Numbered from the stretch's first letter, positions 1 through 11,735 are shown. The stretch is DNA of 64,000 nucleotides from Rhizophagus clarus (GCA_015698045.1 BLAL01000081.1:2501-66500); one strand, 5' to 3'. Translations and numbers: made by a program. Notes: a model not told the origin generated them from the sequence alone.

Positions 1-23
1 AATTTAGAGCACCCATACACCTC

Positions 24-91
24 GAACCCTAAGATAACCCTAACCCTACCCCTAACCCTAAGCAGATGGTTACACAACCCTAACCCTAAGC
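24..91. repeat. degenerate telomeric repeat tract
   Basis: Several CCCTAA and CCCTAACCCTAA units lie in this stretch, mixed with variants such as CCCTACCCCTAA and interrupted by a short unrelated spacer. CCCTAA on the plus strand at the left end is the orientation expected for a left chromosome end. The repeats are imperfect, so this is the inner edge of a telomere or a subtelomeric tract rather than a clean telomere. Confidence 0.75.
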
Positions 92-605
92 CAATCATAA
101 TCTGAGTCTGCAGTTACGTGACCTGACTGTAACTCCTAAGGATGGTGTGTTGTAAGCGTCAATTGACTTGACGCAGGGTAACGAATTTGGTAACAACCCT
201 AACGGAAAAATTCCTGATTAGTTGTCTAATGACTAACGCAACCCTTGGGGAGCGTCAATGTCAACCCTCAGCCCACGTTTCTGTTCTAGTTACGTGACTC
301 AAAGTTGATGCCGGTTGTATCACCCCAAAGTGGCGCAACTGGCTAAACTTTGGCCCGAGCCAGCCAGATAATTTATTTTCTGACAGATAAATATTTATCC
401 ATTCCGTATTCTTCAGATTTTTTGCTGTGGCGCGGCAACCAATCAGAAGTTTATCCATAGAGGTCACGTGTGGCGCAGTGCGCAATAAGTCACGTGATTA
501 CCAATTTTTTATAAAAAAATTCTAAGTCTTTTTACTACACCGCAGTAATTAGGTTATACGTTAATCCTGATTAACAACCCTAATGAACGCACAAGGAGAT
601 TTAGT

Positions 606-633
606 CAAGTGGCACCCATATGGTTGCCCCTTG
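606..633. repeat. 28-base near-perfect palindrome
   Basis: The sequence is symmetrical about CCATATGG: the left arm starts CAAGTGGCAC and the right arm ends GCCCCTTG. Two of the fourteen arm pairs mismatch. It could be a protein-binding site, a foldback or a transposon junction; no function can be assigned from sequence alone. Confidence 0.55.
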
Positions 634-706
634 TTTCAAATTAAATTAAGGAGTTAATTTTCATGCTTTGAGACGTTAGTCCTCCTTTTTTAATTTATTG
701 GGTACT

Positions 707-855
707 ACCGCATGGAATTTTTTAATTCGAAAAATTCTTATTTTAGTTTCCACATGCTATCCCATGTGGAAATAAAATAAAAATTTGTCTCATAAAAAAT
801 TCATGAGATTGGTTCATCAATTGATTGGTGAAACTCATATGAGATAACATGCGGT
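707..855. repeat. nested inverted repeats (foldback-like)
   Basis: An outer pair ACCGCATG / CATGCGGT encloses a strong hairpin, TTTCCACATG / CATGTGGAAA at about 747-772, and a second weaker one built on CTCAT / ATGAG. The nested arrangement in about 150 bp is what a small foldback element or a structured subtelomeric transcript would show; which of these it is cannot be told here. Confidence 0.5.
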
Positions 856-1118
856 TTAGAAAACGAGAATGTTAATTTATTTTTTCATTCTTAATTCATT
901 TTAAATAAAACATACGTACATGTTGTCTTCCATGTAAAGAGAATAAGTAGTTAATCGTTTAGCATAATTTTGCTTACATAAAATGTATTGGAGTTGTATT
1001 TAAAGGCCCAGTTATCCAACCATAAGGCGACATCTTCTTTGCTTTTGTTAATTCAGAACCAACGACGTCGTCAGTCCAGAATAACTCTTTACTTACACTT
1101 ACTCCTAATATAACATTG

Positions 1119-1147
1119 ACCCTGACCCTGACCCTGACCTTAACCTT
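1119..1147. repeat. interstitial variant telomere-like repeat
   Basis: A short run of CCCTGA units (about four) followed by CCTTAACCTTAA lies inside A+T-rich sequence. It is related to the CCCTAA tract at the window start but uses a different unit. Single CCCTAACCCTA-type remnants also lie near 2487 and 43510. Confidence 0.6.
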
Positions 1148-1199
1148 AAAGCATACATATATAAGTAACAAAAAATTTTGCTTATTTATCATATAAAAT

Positions 1200-1540
1200 T
1201 TTTTTTAAAATCATATAAAATTTTACTTATTAAAAAGCAAAAAATAAAAAAAATCATAATTATAAATACGTAATAAAAAATTAAAATTATTAAAATTATA
1301 TATAGATTTTGTGTAGCAAGAAATAATTTTCATACTGCATATATAAGAAAAAATTTTAATTTCACTCGTACTTTTAAAAATTTTTTTAAAAAGATATTTT
1401 CTTTTTTCAATATATTATTGATTTTATACACTTTATTTTCATAAAATTAAATATTATATTTATAAAAAAATACATTTTTTATAACAATATTCTTTTATTC
1501 TTTTTTTTTGTTTACTAAATTTAACTGTATATAAAATAGA
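1200..1540. other. A+T-rich spacer, nothing recognised
   Basis: Homopolymeric A and T runs with no open frame, no inverted ends and no clear tandem unit. Confidence 0.5.
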
Positions 1541-1544
1541 TTTT

Positions 1545-2190
1545 AATTGAATGAAATCACTTTTTATATTTAAGTAAAACTGTTTAGCAATGTTAAAAGT
1601 ACTCAAATCTTAATTTCCTTAATGTTAGGTATAATATTTATGAAAAAATTTGTATTTTTCAAATAATACTAATTCCAAAATTTTTTTTTTCTCTTTTAAC
1701 TTCAGAACGTAATTACATCACTTTGGTCAAATAAAATCACTTTTTTCTTCTTAAGTAAAGTTGTTCAGCTGGATTGAATCTACTTGCATATTAATTTTTA
1801 TAACGATTGGCATAATATTCATGGAATATTGGCTATTTTTGTATTATCAATTTTTTTGCAAAAATCTATTTTGCAATTTCAGAGATGATTTCACCACTTT
1901 GGTCAAATGAAATTGCCTTTTTCCGCTTAAGTAAAGTTGTTCAGCGGAGTCGAATCTACTTACAATAAAAGTTTTAGGATAATTGGATTAATATTTGTAG
2001 AATGCGACCAAGGTTTATACTTTTAATTATTTATCATTTATTTGATTTTTAATTTTAAAGTGTAATTTTACTATTTTTGGTTAAATGAAATAACTTCTTA
2101 TACTTAAGTAAATTGTTCAGAACAGTTGAAAATAATTATGCTTTATTTTTTATAACTTTAGGTATAATATTTATTGAAAGGTTAGTATCC
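1545..2190. repeat. ~178 bp tandem repeat, four diverged copies
   Basis: A motif containing GGTCAAATGAAATCACTT, then TTAAGTAAAGTTGTTCAG, then GGCATAATATT recurs four times. The TAAGTAAA anchor falls near 1571, 1752, 1928 and 2105, giving spacings of 181, 176 and 177 bases. Copies are diverged by substitutions and small indels. The unit has the length of one nucleosome repeat, typical of satellite DNA. No clear fifth copy is seen on either side. Confidence 0.7.
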
Positions 2191-2199
2191 CTATAATAG

Positions 2200-2985
2200 T
2201 ATTAATTTTTAAATTTTTAATATTTTGAGTATTTAATTTAAGTTATTTATCACATTAAAATTTATTTGTATTTTTATTTTTATAATAAATTGTACTATAA
2301 ATATAAATTTATAAGTTATTTATAAAAATTTTTATATATGTCATAAAATAAGTTGCTTAGCAATATAAAATTTTTGATGTTATAATAAAATTTTGCTTAA
2401 CAAAGTTTAAAATAATTTGCTTATTAATCATAGTAAAAAATTTGGATTTTAATGTGACCTATATATATATTGTTCAAGGTCCTCCCTAACCCTACCCCTG
2501 AAAATAATTATCTAATAAATATAATTTATAAAAATCTGAATTTTAAAAAAAATCAAAAATAACTTTAAATTTTAAATTGGAATTTTTTTATTTATATCTA
2601 ATTTCTAAAATTATATTATTTAATAGATTTCATGTTAACTTGCTTCTTAAATGATTTATAATAATCATTTCACTATTAGCTGACTCTAAATAGAATACAT
2701 ATTTACATATATTATAACATAATTCAAAAACATTAGGAATAAAAGATTTCTAATATTCTTAATCTACCCAAAATTAAATAACAAAATGTCTAATTACTTT
2801 CAAATGATCTTCTAACTTTTCTTATTTAAGTTGCTCTTTTTTATATTTTCCAGTATAATAAAAAAGATTATAAAATGATTTAATTTTATATCATGAAAAT
2901 AATAAAAATATTTCTGGAATAACATAATATCACAATGTTAATTTTTCGTGGTATAGATTAATATAATATAGAAAATCAGTGCTTT
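2200..2985. other. A+T-rich spacer with one telomere-like remnant
   Basis: No gene is supported. A CCCTAACCCTACCCCTG remnant lies near 2487, close to a short (TA)n run. From about 2640 on, the minus strand may continue the decayed reading frame listed next, but it is too broken to delimit. Confidence 0.4.
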
Positions 2986-2989
2986 AATA

Positions 2990-3435
2990 AATCCACTTCC
3001 AGTACTTTCATAATGTTCCTCATACTACCTTAATGATTCAACCTTTAATAGTTTAACCAAATCATTATAAAGTAAATTATGCCGTATCATAAAATTTCTT
3101 TCTTTAGAAAGTCTAAGAATCCTACTAGCTTTCATTATTTTATATAAACCATTAACTTTCTGCCTATCTTCTTTTTCTAAATTTTCTTGCTTCTTTAATG
3201 TAAATTTAATTTGACATAATTGAAACTTTTCACACAAACTCAAATTTGCATTTAAACTATATTTAATATTAGTCTAATTTTTTGTTAATTCATTGTAAAA
3301 TTGAATTACTATTGGTTGATTAAATATATTATAGCCTAAAATTTTGAATAATAAATCATCAAAAGTTTCTGTAGATTTCATTTTTACTGCATTATTACTC
3401 AATAATTTTTTTTCTTTATAGACAGCTGCTATGAA
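2990..3435 (-). pseudogene. decayed protein-coding fragment, unknown family
   Basis: On the minus strand a reading frame with coding-like composition (Lys, Glu, Leu and Asn-rich, amphipathic) runs through about 150 codons with one in-frame stop near the middle. The longest uninterrupted piece is 3025-3243. I do not recognise the family. Its balanced amino-acid composition differs from the Phe/Ile/Lys strings given by neighbouring A+T-rich spacer, which is the only reason to call it coding-derived. It sits inside subtelomeric repeats, as expected for a relic of a multi-copy gene. Confidence 0.3.
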
Positions 3436-3719
3436 CTATATTTTTTAAATAATAACGATAATCAAAAAATAATTCAAAATTTGAAGATTAAGAAAAAAGA
3501 TTAATAAAAAATCAGCAACAAGATAACAGGATTATCCAATTTATGATTTTTACAGTTTTACAGTTTAGATCATATGACTTTATCATATGCTTATTTATTT
3601 TTAAAAAATTTCAAAAATGAGAGGAGCAGAGTATGTTAAACAAACAATTAAATTGGAACAATCTTATATTAAAACGAATTTTTTTATTAATTTAATTTAA
3701 CAAACATTAATATTAACAT

Positions 3720-5690
3720 TTGAATTTATTCTTTTTTTTAAGTTTAAAAGCTAAGTATAGCTTTAAACTTTTTTTTAAAGATAATTTGAAAAAATTCTTT
3801 TCATTAATTTAATTAAACAAACATTTATATTAATGTTCAATTTTTATTTTTTAATTTTGTTTAACAAATATTATCTAATATTTGTTTTTACTTTTGTAAT
3901 TCAAAATACTAAATATATGATCTTAAATATTATTTCAAAAGTAACTTCAAAAAAATATATATTTTTTTTTATTTTTACTTAGCAAATATTAATTAATATG
4001 TTCAGTTTTTTTTCTTTTTTTTTAGATTTTAAATTCTATTTTAAAGTAAATTGGTATTTCAAAGGTGAAAAAAACTCAAAATAATATTTTTATATTTTAT
4101 AGAATAAAATAAAATTAATATTTTATTTTATTTTTCATTTATTTTTTTTAGGTTTGAAATTCAAAATAGAAAAAACTTTATTTTTATTTTAATAAACTTA
4201 AACTAGTATTCATTTTTTAAGTCCAGAATTTCATTTTAAGGTAAACTATTGCAAGTAAAAAAAAATTTTTTTATTTTATTTTAACAAATATTAATAAATA
4301 TTTATTTACTTTTTTTTAATCTAAAAAAAATAGACCATAATATTTCAAAGGTAAAGAAATTTCAAAATATTTTTTTTATTATTATTTCAATAAATGTTAA
4401 CTAACATTTATTTCTTTTTTTAGATTTGAAACTCCATTTTAAAGCAAACTATTATAAGTAAAAAAAAATTTTTTTTACTTTTATTTTAACAAATATTAAC
4501 AAATATTTATTTTCTTTCTTTTTCTAAAAAAAGTAAACCATAATATTTCAAAGGTAAAAAACTTCAAAATATTTTTTTATTATTATTTTAATAAATGTTA
4601 ACTAATGTTTATTTTTTTTTAAGTCTAAAACTTTTATTTTGAGACAGATTATTATAAATAAAAAAAATTTTTACTTTTATTTTAATAAATATTAACAAAT
4701 ATTTTTTTTTTTCTTTTTTAAATTTAAAAGAAGTAAATTATAGTATTTTAAAAATAAAAAAACTTCAAAATATTTTTTTATTATTATTTTAATAAATATT
4801 AACTAATGTTTATTTCTTTTTTTTAGGTTCAGAACTTCAATTTGAAATAGATTGAATTATTTCAAAGATAAAAAAATACTTTAAAATTATTTTTTTTTTA
4901 TATTTTGAAATTATTATTAATATTTTATTTTGTTTTTTTTTTAAATCTAAAATTTCCTTTCAAAACAGATCATAATATTTGAAGGTAATATAATATCTTT
5001 GAAAAATTTTAACCTTTTATTTATTTTAACAAACATTATTAATGTTTATTTTTTTATTTTTTAGGTTTAGAACTCTTTTTTGTAGCAGACCATAAAGATA
5101 ATATAATAACTTTAAAAAAATTTTATATTTTCTTTTAACAAATGTTATTAATGTGCATTTTTTTTATTTTTTTTTTAAATTTAAAACTTTAATCTAAAGT
5201 GAACTGGAATATTTTAAAGATAAAAACCTTTAAAATTATTTTTTTATAATATTTTATAAAATATTACTAATATTTCATTTTATATTTTTTTTAGGTCTGG
5301 ATCTTTTAATTCAAATTAAACTGAGGTATTTCAAAAGTATAAAGCTTTAAAATAACTTTTTTATTTTATTTTTATTTCAACAAATATTAATTAATATTTA
5401 TTTTCAGTTTTTAGATGGAATTTCATTTCAAGACAAACCAAATATTTTAAAAATAAAAAAAATTTTTCCTTATTTTTATTAATAAAATATTAATTAATAT
5501 TTTAATTTTTTTTTTTTATAGATTTGCATCTTTCAAATATTTTCTGAACTGAATTTTGAAGGTATTTATTTCAAAAATTATAAATTTTTTATTTTTGTTT
5601 TTTTTTAAAATAAAATTTTAATTAATGTTTCATTTTTTATTTTGTAGGTTTATGGATTTCTGAAAGCTTTCTAAAATATAATTTTAAAAG
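3720..5690 (+). repeat. ~110-120 bp satellite array with splice-like borders
   Basis: About sixteen diverged copies of an A+T-rich unit follow each other. Each has a long T tract ending in TTTTTAG, then about 40-45 bases (typical core TTTAAAGCAAACTATAATAT), then a border such as TTTCAAAG followed by GTAAAA, then a linker with AACAAATATTAAT. TAG borders fall near 4022, 4149, 4420, 4825, 5062, 5291, 5412 and 5520; intervening units have weaker borders. On the plus strand each good unit resembles polypyrimidine-AG, mini-exon, GTAA donor. No open frame survives over more than one unit. Confidence 0.6.
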
Positions 5691-5699
5691 TAAAAAGAA

Positions 5700-7265
5700 A
5701 TAGTATTTTCACATTTTAATGTATTTTATTAGATTAAAAGAATTAAAAGTTATTTGTTAAAATTAAACTAACTAAAATAATATCCAACCTATTAACAACA
5801 TATTGCAGTATAGAAAAGGAGAAATTTTAATTTAATAATAGTATATTTAGTAAAATAATATAGATTAGTATACTTTAAATTTGTAATTACTTGCAATAAA
5901 ATAAATTATTATATATATATAAAATAAATTACACATTATATAATTGTTTGTAATGACTATTGATAATCAGTAAAAAATTTATATTTAAAAATCATAAATT
6001 TTTTTTTGAAAATCTGTGCAGATTTTATTAAATTTTTTTTGCAGTTTTTGATACTAGGTATATCTGAAAAATGCAAAAATACAACTATAGATCTGTGCAG
6101 ATCTGCAATCCAAAAAAATTCAAAATTTTATTCAATTCTATAAGATCAGTTTACTAATATTATTTTTTTTTCATTTTTTTTATTATTCTTTTTAAGATTT
6201 GAGTTTACAACTTTCTTTAAATTTTGCAAATAAAACAGAACAATCAGTTAAATTATTTATAGATTTATCATAAGTCATTGAATACTCAAATATTCATAAT
6301 ATCAAATATAATATTTACAAACTTTATAAATTTGTAAACTTGATTTTTTTTGCTTTGTTGTTTAATGACAATTTCACAAATTTGTATTAATTTTTTATCT
6401 TTATTTAATATTATCATCACAATTTTTTTTTCTAACTTTCTTTTAACTCTTTAATTTTTTCAAAAATGTTTAAAATAAAGTCTATTATACAAAAATTATT
6501 ATTAATCTTTTTTTTTAATAGTTTTGTCTTTTTTACTACTTTTTCTTTAGCAATTTTATCATTTATTTTATTTTAGGTGATATAAATATTTTTATAGTTA
6601 CTTCCTGATATTAGATAAAAAAAATTAATATACAATATATATAATACTCTAATATAAAATTAAATAAATTATTTATCAAGATAAGCAACTATATGACATA
6701 ATATATAGATTATATTTTGAAGCATAAGATCGTTTTAATGATTTTTTCTATTTATAAATATTCTGTGTGCTATTTTATATTATATTTTTTTTTAAAGTTA
6801 TTGAAGATTTATATGGGTTAGTTTTGTATAAATTATAGAAATCCAATTTATTTAAAAAAATATTGATATATTTAATAATAAAATTAATCATATTTAAAAG
6901 ATCAGCATCTTTAAAATTAGAGCTAATAATCAGAAAATATTTTTTTTGATAAAAGATTCTACAACTTTTGTAAGGATTATATTTTCATTTTTGATGAGAA
7001 ATTTATATAATTTGTTTTTTATAAATATGTAAAAATGTTTAATAATTGCAGCCTAATAATTACTTAAAAGTAAAAATACTTATTTTTATAAGTAAAGATA
7101 AAGTATTTTTATTGTGATTATTATTAACAATAGCAGATATATATATCTGTATTTTTTTGAATATTACATTAAATTATTTATATAATGATATCCCATTTTT
7201 TTTAAATATTTTTATGTAGACTAGTAATTTTTTAAAATTTCTTTATCATTTTTTATAATGTCACT
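5700..7265. other. A+T-rich spacer with two short palindromes
   Basis: No gene is supported. Two related short palindromes, AATCTGTGCAGATT near 6013 and AGATCTGTGCAGATCT near 6090, lie about 75 bases apart. They may be the ends or internal motif of a small element, but no target duplication could be recognised. The rest is poly-A/poly-T-rich sequence. Confidence 0.4.
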
Positions 7266-7269
7266 AAAG

Positions 7270-7660
7270 TTGTTTGCCAAAATTCAATAAGTTAATATTA
7301 AAATATTAAAATTAAAATACATCAAAATATTAAAATAACAAAATAGTTTGAATGCACTAAAATTGCTAAAATATTGAAACTAATTTTGGAATGTTAAAAT
7401 TATTACAATTGTACAAATTGCTAAAATAGTTTTGACAAAATTGCTAAAATGGCAAAATTAATTTTAGCATGTTAAATTTACTACAATTGTATAAAATTGC
7501 TAATATAATTTTAAATATCAAAATTGCTAAAATGTTAAAAAAATAGTCTTGGCATATTGAAATTATCACAATTGTATAAAATTATTAAAATAGTTTTGAT
7601 ATGTTGAAATTACCAAAATATTAAAACTAGTTTAATAGATCAATACTAATATTTTATATA
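7270..7660. repeat. short tandem repeat with AAAATTGCTAAAATAG core
   Basis: Variants of AAATTGCTAAAATAGTTTTG and ATGTTAAAATTACTACAATT recur every 30-110 bases. The same motif family reappears at about 8810-8920 and, with less decay, at about 24215-24320, where CpG dinucleotides are still present (TTTCGACATGTCGAAATTGC). This suggests that the present copy is an old decayed member of the same dispersed repeat. Confidence 0.5.
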
Positions 7661-7664
7661 AGTT

Positions 7665-8075
7665 TCAGTATATTTTAATAATAATTAAATAATTTTATTG
7701 CAATATTTTATTTATTATTTATTTATTTTTATTTTATTTAATAAAAAAATTTTTATTGATTAGGTTTATCTTAAAAGTCTAATAACCTAAAAAAAAATAA
7801 AAAAAAAATATTATTATATTTTTTTAACAAATTAAAGAAAAATTCCTTTTTTTTTCCTTATACTTATATTTCAAATATTTCCTTTTCTCTTACACTAATC
7901 TATAGTATTTTTTTTAAATATATTTACAAAACTAATAAATAGCACACTGATATACTTATATTTAGTCATTTTCTATCATTGTTATTATTATTGTATTTAC
8001 TATATCTGTTATTTATCTATACATTACTTAAAAAATATTATAATAGGTATAGGTTTGAATTTGTCCTACTACCAA
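7665..8075. other. A+T-rich spacer, nothing recognised
   Basis: Poly-A and poly-T tracts without open frame or repeat unit that I can define. Confidence 0.4.
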
Positions 8076-8079
8076 GAGT

Positions 8080-8410
8080 TTAGCATTTTATAAAAAAAAA
8101 AAAAGAAATATTAGAAATATTTTTATTAATAACAAAATAAAATTCTTTCTTTCCATTTACTTTAAAGTTTAGTTCATAATATTTATTTACCAATCTATAA
8201 AAAAGAAAAAAAAATGTTATTAATAATGAAATAAAATCCCTTTTATTTACCTTAATTTTAAAACCTAGTTCATAGTATTCATCTAGTAATTTTAAAAAAA
8301 AAAAAAGAAATGTTAGAAATATTTCTATCAGTAATGAAATAGAACTTTTCATTTATTTCAATTTCAAAGTCCAGTTTATAATATTCATTTGACACCTTAT
8401 AAAAAAAGAA
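8080..8410 (-). repeat. diverged mini-exon-like repeat, about four units
   Basis: Units of roughly 85-110 bases contain TTTAGTTCATAATATT followed by CTATAAAAAAGAAAAAAA. Read on the minus strand the conserved core translates as a weakly preserved version of the peptide encoded by the array at 38225-39690 (here LLDEYYELGFK, there LPDEKHDQTFEN). It is therefore an old copy of the same repeat family, now open only by chance across some units. Confidence 0.45.
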
Positions 8411-8814
8411 AAAAAAATATTTTTAACAAAATATTTTTTTAAAAATGAATAATAAGATAAGGATTTTATAATTTTTCACACTTGTAATGCATTGCATTCT
8501 TTTTTGTTATTTATATCACACCCCTTCTCTTTTTATTTTTTTATATATATTTTGAAGACTTAGAATTTTTTAGTTATAAAAATCTATTTTTTAAATTTTT
8601 TTTTTTTAAAAAAAAAAAATTTAAACTGCAAGTATTAAAAATTGGTTTAAAAAAACTGAAAAAAATTTCTTTTAAAAAAATGAAAAGTTAAAAACTAACT
8701 ATTTTTTTATATAAGTTTTGACCTTTTTCTTAAAAAAAAAAAAAATAATAAAAAAATTATCAGTTATATAAAAATTTACCAAAACTTTATATATATTATA
8801 TAATATACTATGCT

Positions 8815-8920
8815 AAAATATTAAAACAGTTTTAGCATATCAAAATTATTTTAATATTTTAATAAATTAACCAATATGTTAAAATAGTTTTAACAATTTT
8901 GACATATCAAAACTTCTTAG
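8815..8920. repeat. decayed copy of the TTTTAGCATAT / GACATATCAAAA repeat
   Basis: Short inverted motifs (ATTAAAACAGTTTTAGCATATC and AGTTTTAACAATTTTGACAT, read as overlapping short blocks) match the dispersed family at 7270-7660. The surrounding sequence from 8415 to 9300 is otherwise A+T-rich spacer with no supported gene. Confidence 0.35.
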
Positions 8921-9306
8921 CAGATAACTTTAAATATTATTTAGTGATATATATTGACTCTTTAAAAATTTATTTATAGTCAAATTTAGAGTTTTTTTGA
9001 ATATTGTCAATTTGAACTGTTTAAACTGTTTAAATAATAATATTATATTTTTTTTAAATCAACTGAATATTTTTGTATGGTTTGGTGATTTTTTAAAAAA
9101 CTTTTTATCACTTTTTATGACATTATTTAGTGATACATATATCAATTCTTTGGAGACTTTTAGCAAACAATTAACATAAAATTTATAATTCATTTATAGT
9201 TAAATTTAGAGTATTTTTAACATTTTTTTTAATGATACCAGATTTTTGTAACTATAAAAAAATTTTTATTATGTAAAAGAATTATTTGTAATTGTTTAAT
9301 AATAAT

Positions 9307-9997
9307 TAGGGTTAAACTAATTTGATCTAGTCTAATCTGATTTCAAAAAGACTGGTCTTTTAGCTAAAATCAGACTGGACTAGAACTAGACTGATTTATA
9401 TTTAGAAAATTTATTCTACCACCTATAGTTTCATTAAGTTCAATAGCATTTTTATCATATTTATCTTCTGAGTAGTCTTCACTTATTTTTATTATGATTT
9501 GCATTTTATACATATATTATAGTTAAAAGATTGTGTATTTAAATAAGAAACTATAAAATATTTAAATAATTTATTATAATTTAAATAAAAAATTAGTGTG
9601 GTAATGTTAAAGAAAGAATACTTTAGATTAGAAATTTTGAATCAGGATTTAGAATTATAATAAAGTTATTATTAGTATAAAGAAATATTTTAAAGTATAA
9701 TACAGATCTTTGAAACATAATTTAGAGCTTTATTATAACTTTGTTATAAAAATTAATCATTTCACAAATTTAAAAAATTTTAAAATATAAAAAAATAAAT
9801 TGAATAATAATCTTAAATCTAAAATAGAAATAAATGAGCACAAAAATTTGGCTTAATTTTATTTATTATAAAAATTATATAAGTTATATAAATTAGTTCC
9901 AGTTTGGATCAGTTCTCAAATCTTAGACCAAAGATTATGAGGACTAGTTCAAAAACTAATACAAGACCAGTTTTTGATAAAACCAATCCAAACTCTA
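9307..9997. mobile_element. small non-autonomous hAT-like element
   Basis: The left end begins TAGGGTTAAACTAATTTG and the right end, read as reverse complement, begins TAGAGTTTGGATTGGTT. The flanking 8-base sequences ATAATAAT and ATAATAGT agree at seven of eight positions, as expected for the 8-bp target duplication of hAT transposons. Subterminal motifs (GACTGGTCTT followed by T-rich sequence) also occur in both arms in inverted orientation. At about 690 bp with no open frame it cannot be autonomous. The duplication lies in low-complexity sequence, so it could be chance; the inverted ends are the stronger evidence. Confidence 0.55.
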
Positions 9998-11000
9998 ATA
10001 ATAGTGGTTTGAAAAAAGTGAAAAAATTTTGTTAATAAACTTGATTTTAAGATAGCGTTATGAAGTAAAAAGTAAAAACTGTTCTTTACCAATGTCACAT
10101 CAGTTTTTCTACAATAAATTTCTCTTAATATATTCTTTTTCATTTCATAATACTCTTTTTTTTAGGATATGCTCATCTTAATTTCACTAAGGAAAATTCA
10201 TTATTTGTTTTACTAAGAAACTTATTTCATTTGTTTCACATAGAAATTTCTATTAATCATATTCTTTTTCATATATGATTTTCTCAAATTTCATTTAACA
10301 ATACTTTCACTATAACTTTACTTTCACTTTCAAACTAACATAATTTTACTCTTTATTCAACATATCAGAATAATATTACAATCAACTAAATACAATACTC
10401 TTAAACATTAATTAAAATGCAATTTTCTTTCATTAATTAATTATTATATCATTTAAGCATAATTTCTGTTTATTAATTATTTTCTTAATTGATCAGCAAT
10501 AATAAAAGTGAGTCAAAAAATACATCTTTTTATACAAAATAATGTTTCACTAAATTATGATTATAAGAAATATAAGAAAATATTTTCCTACTAAAATCCA
10601 CCTTTCTTTCCTCTAAATATAGTTATCTATTCAATGATGACTTATAAATTGTCATCATTTTTTCACTAAAATCCATCTTTCTTTCTGCAAATATGGTCGT
10701 TCATTGCCTTTAGTATTACAGTCATCCTTCCTTATAGTCACACCCATCAGAACTATTATTTCGTATGATTATAAGAAGGTATGCTTATAGTGAAGGAACC
10801 TTTATATAGTCACAAATATATAGGTAGCATAAAAAATGTAATTATAATTTTAGATGATGTATAAATTATAAATTTATTATGTAAAATAAAATTTTCAAAT
10901 ATGAAATGTTATTATTTTATTAAAATTGTCAAAATTATATTAATACTATTATTAATTACATTATTATACTACTATCTATCATTAATTACTTAAGAAATTA
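9998..11000. other. A+T-rich spacer with a short imperfect duplication
   Basis: No gene is supported. A block containing ACTAAAATCCACCTTTCTTTC near 10600 recurs as ACTAAAATCCATCTTTCTTTC about 75 bases later, each followed by ATATRGT and TTCA-type sequence. The remainder is A+T-rich without open frame. Confidence 0.4.
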
Positions 11001-11735
11001 TCAAGTGTATACTGTTTCTTTGAATCTATTGCTATAATTTTTGTCACATAATGATAACTTACAAAAGATATTCAAATCTTTAGTATTAAACTTAAAATCA
11101 TCATTCTGCTGCTCAAAAAATTTAATAAATATTTCCAAACTATCAGCTGCATGTTTTACTATTATTAATGGTATCTCTTTATCTGATGTATTTTCATTTT
11201 CACATTTCATTTCTTCAAATTGTACAAGGTTTACAATTTGTTCATCATATAAATGATCTTCTGTTGAAATTGAAAAATCAAGTTATTGTAAATACTTTTG
11301 TAATTCAGCTGCTTATGGCAAATTATTAAAAATATATTCTAATTCTTCAAAATTAGATTCTTTCATATCTTCTGAATAATTAAAATCTATATTACTTGTA
11401 GATGAAAGAATGTTAGTTTTATGCAATAATTTTGAATAGTTGTTGATATAACATTATTCTATGATGTAACAATATAATCAATAGTTTCTTTAACATTTAG
11501 TTTATTTCTGAAAAAAATAAAAAAATACTTAGAAAAATATTTAGTTATTGATTATAAATTAAAATAAAATCATAAACTTACTTTTCATAATCTATTTCTT
11601 TATCAAACTGGTATATCAAATGTTTATAAAATTCTTGCTTATACTTAGACTTAAAACTATGAATAATTTCAGTATTCATAGATTGGAGATGGGCCGTTAT
11701 ATTAGAAGAAAGGTAAATAAGCTTGATATTAGTAT
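11001..11735 (-). pseudogene. pogo/Tigger-type (DDE_1) transposase, C-terminal fragment
   Basis: The minus-strand reading has the landmark stretch TNIKLIYLSSNITAHLQ, matching the region around the third catalytic residue of jerky/Tigger-type transposases, then HSFKSKYKQEFYKHLI, then after a 74-base intron (GTAAG...TTTCAG, about 11508-11581, phase 2) KLNVKETIDYIV. The acidic C-terminal tail ends near 11001. At least four in-frame stops are present, so the gene is dead. Upstream it joins in frame, without a gap, to a fragment of a different family (see 11730-12770), so the original N-terminal half of the transposase is missing. The family call rests on remembered motifs. Confidence 0.65.

Larger units (their letters stand above)
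92..970. other. subtelomeric spacer with CACGTGA motifs and palindromes
   Basis: No coding region is convincing here. The first 500 bases are less A+T-rich than what follows and hold TACGTGA or TCACGTGA motifs near 115, 291, 464 and 490, plus isolated AACCCTAA units. A 28-base near-palindrome centred on CCATATGG lies at about 606-633, and nested inverted repeats fill about 707-855 (see separate entries). The sequence from about 860 to 970 shows nothing recognisable. Confidence 0.5.

Noticed and set aside
974..1192. Minus-strand 72-codon frame with VRVRVRVNV
   Set aside because: The repeated Val-Arg is the translation of the CCCTGA telomere-like tract.
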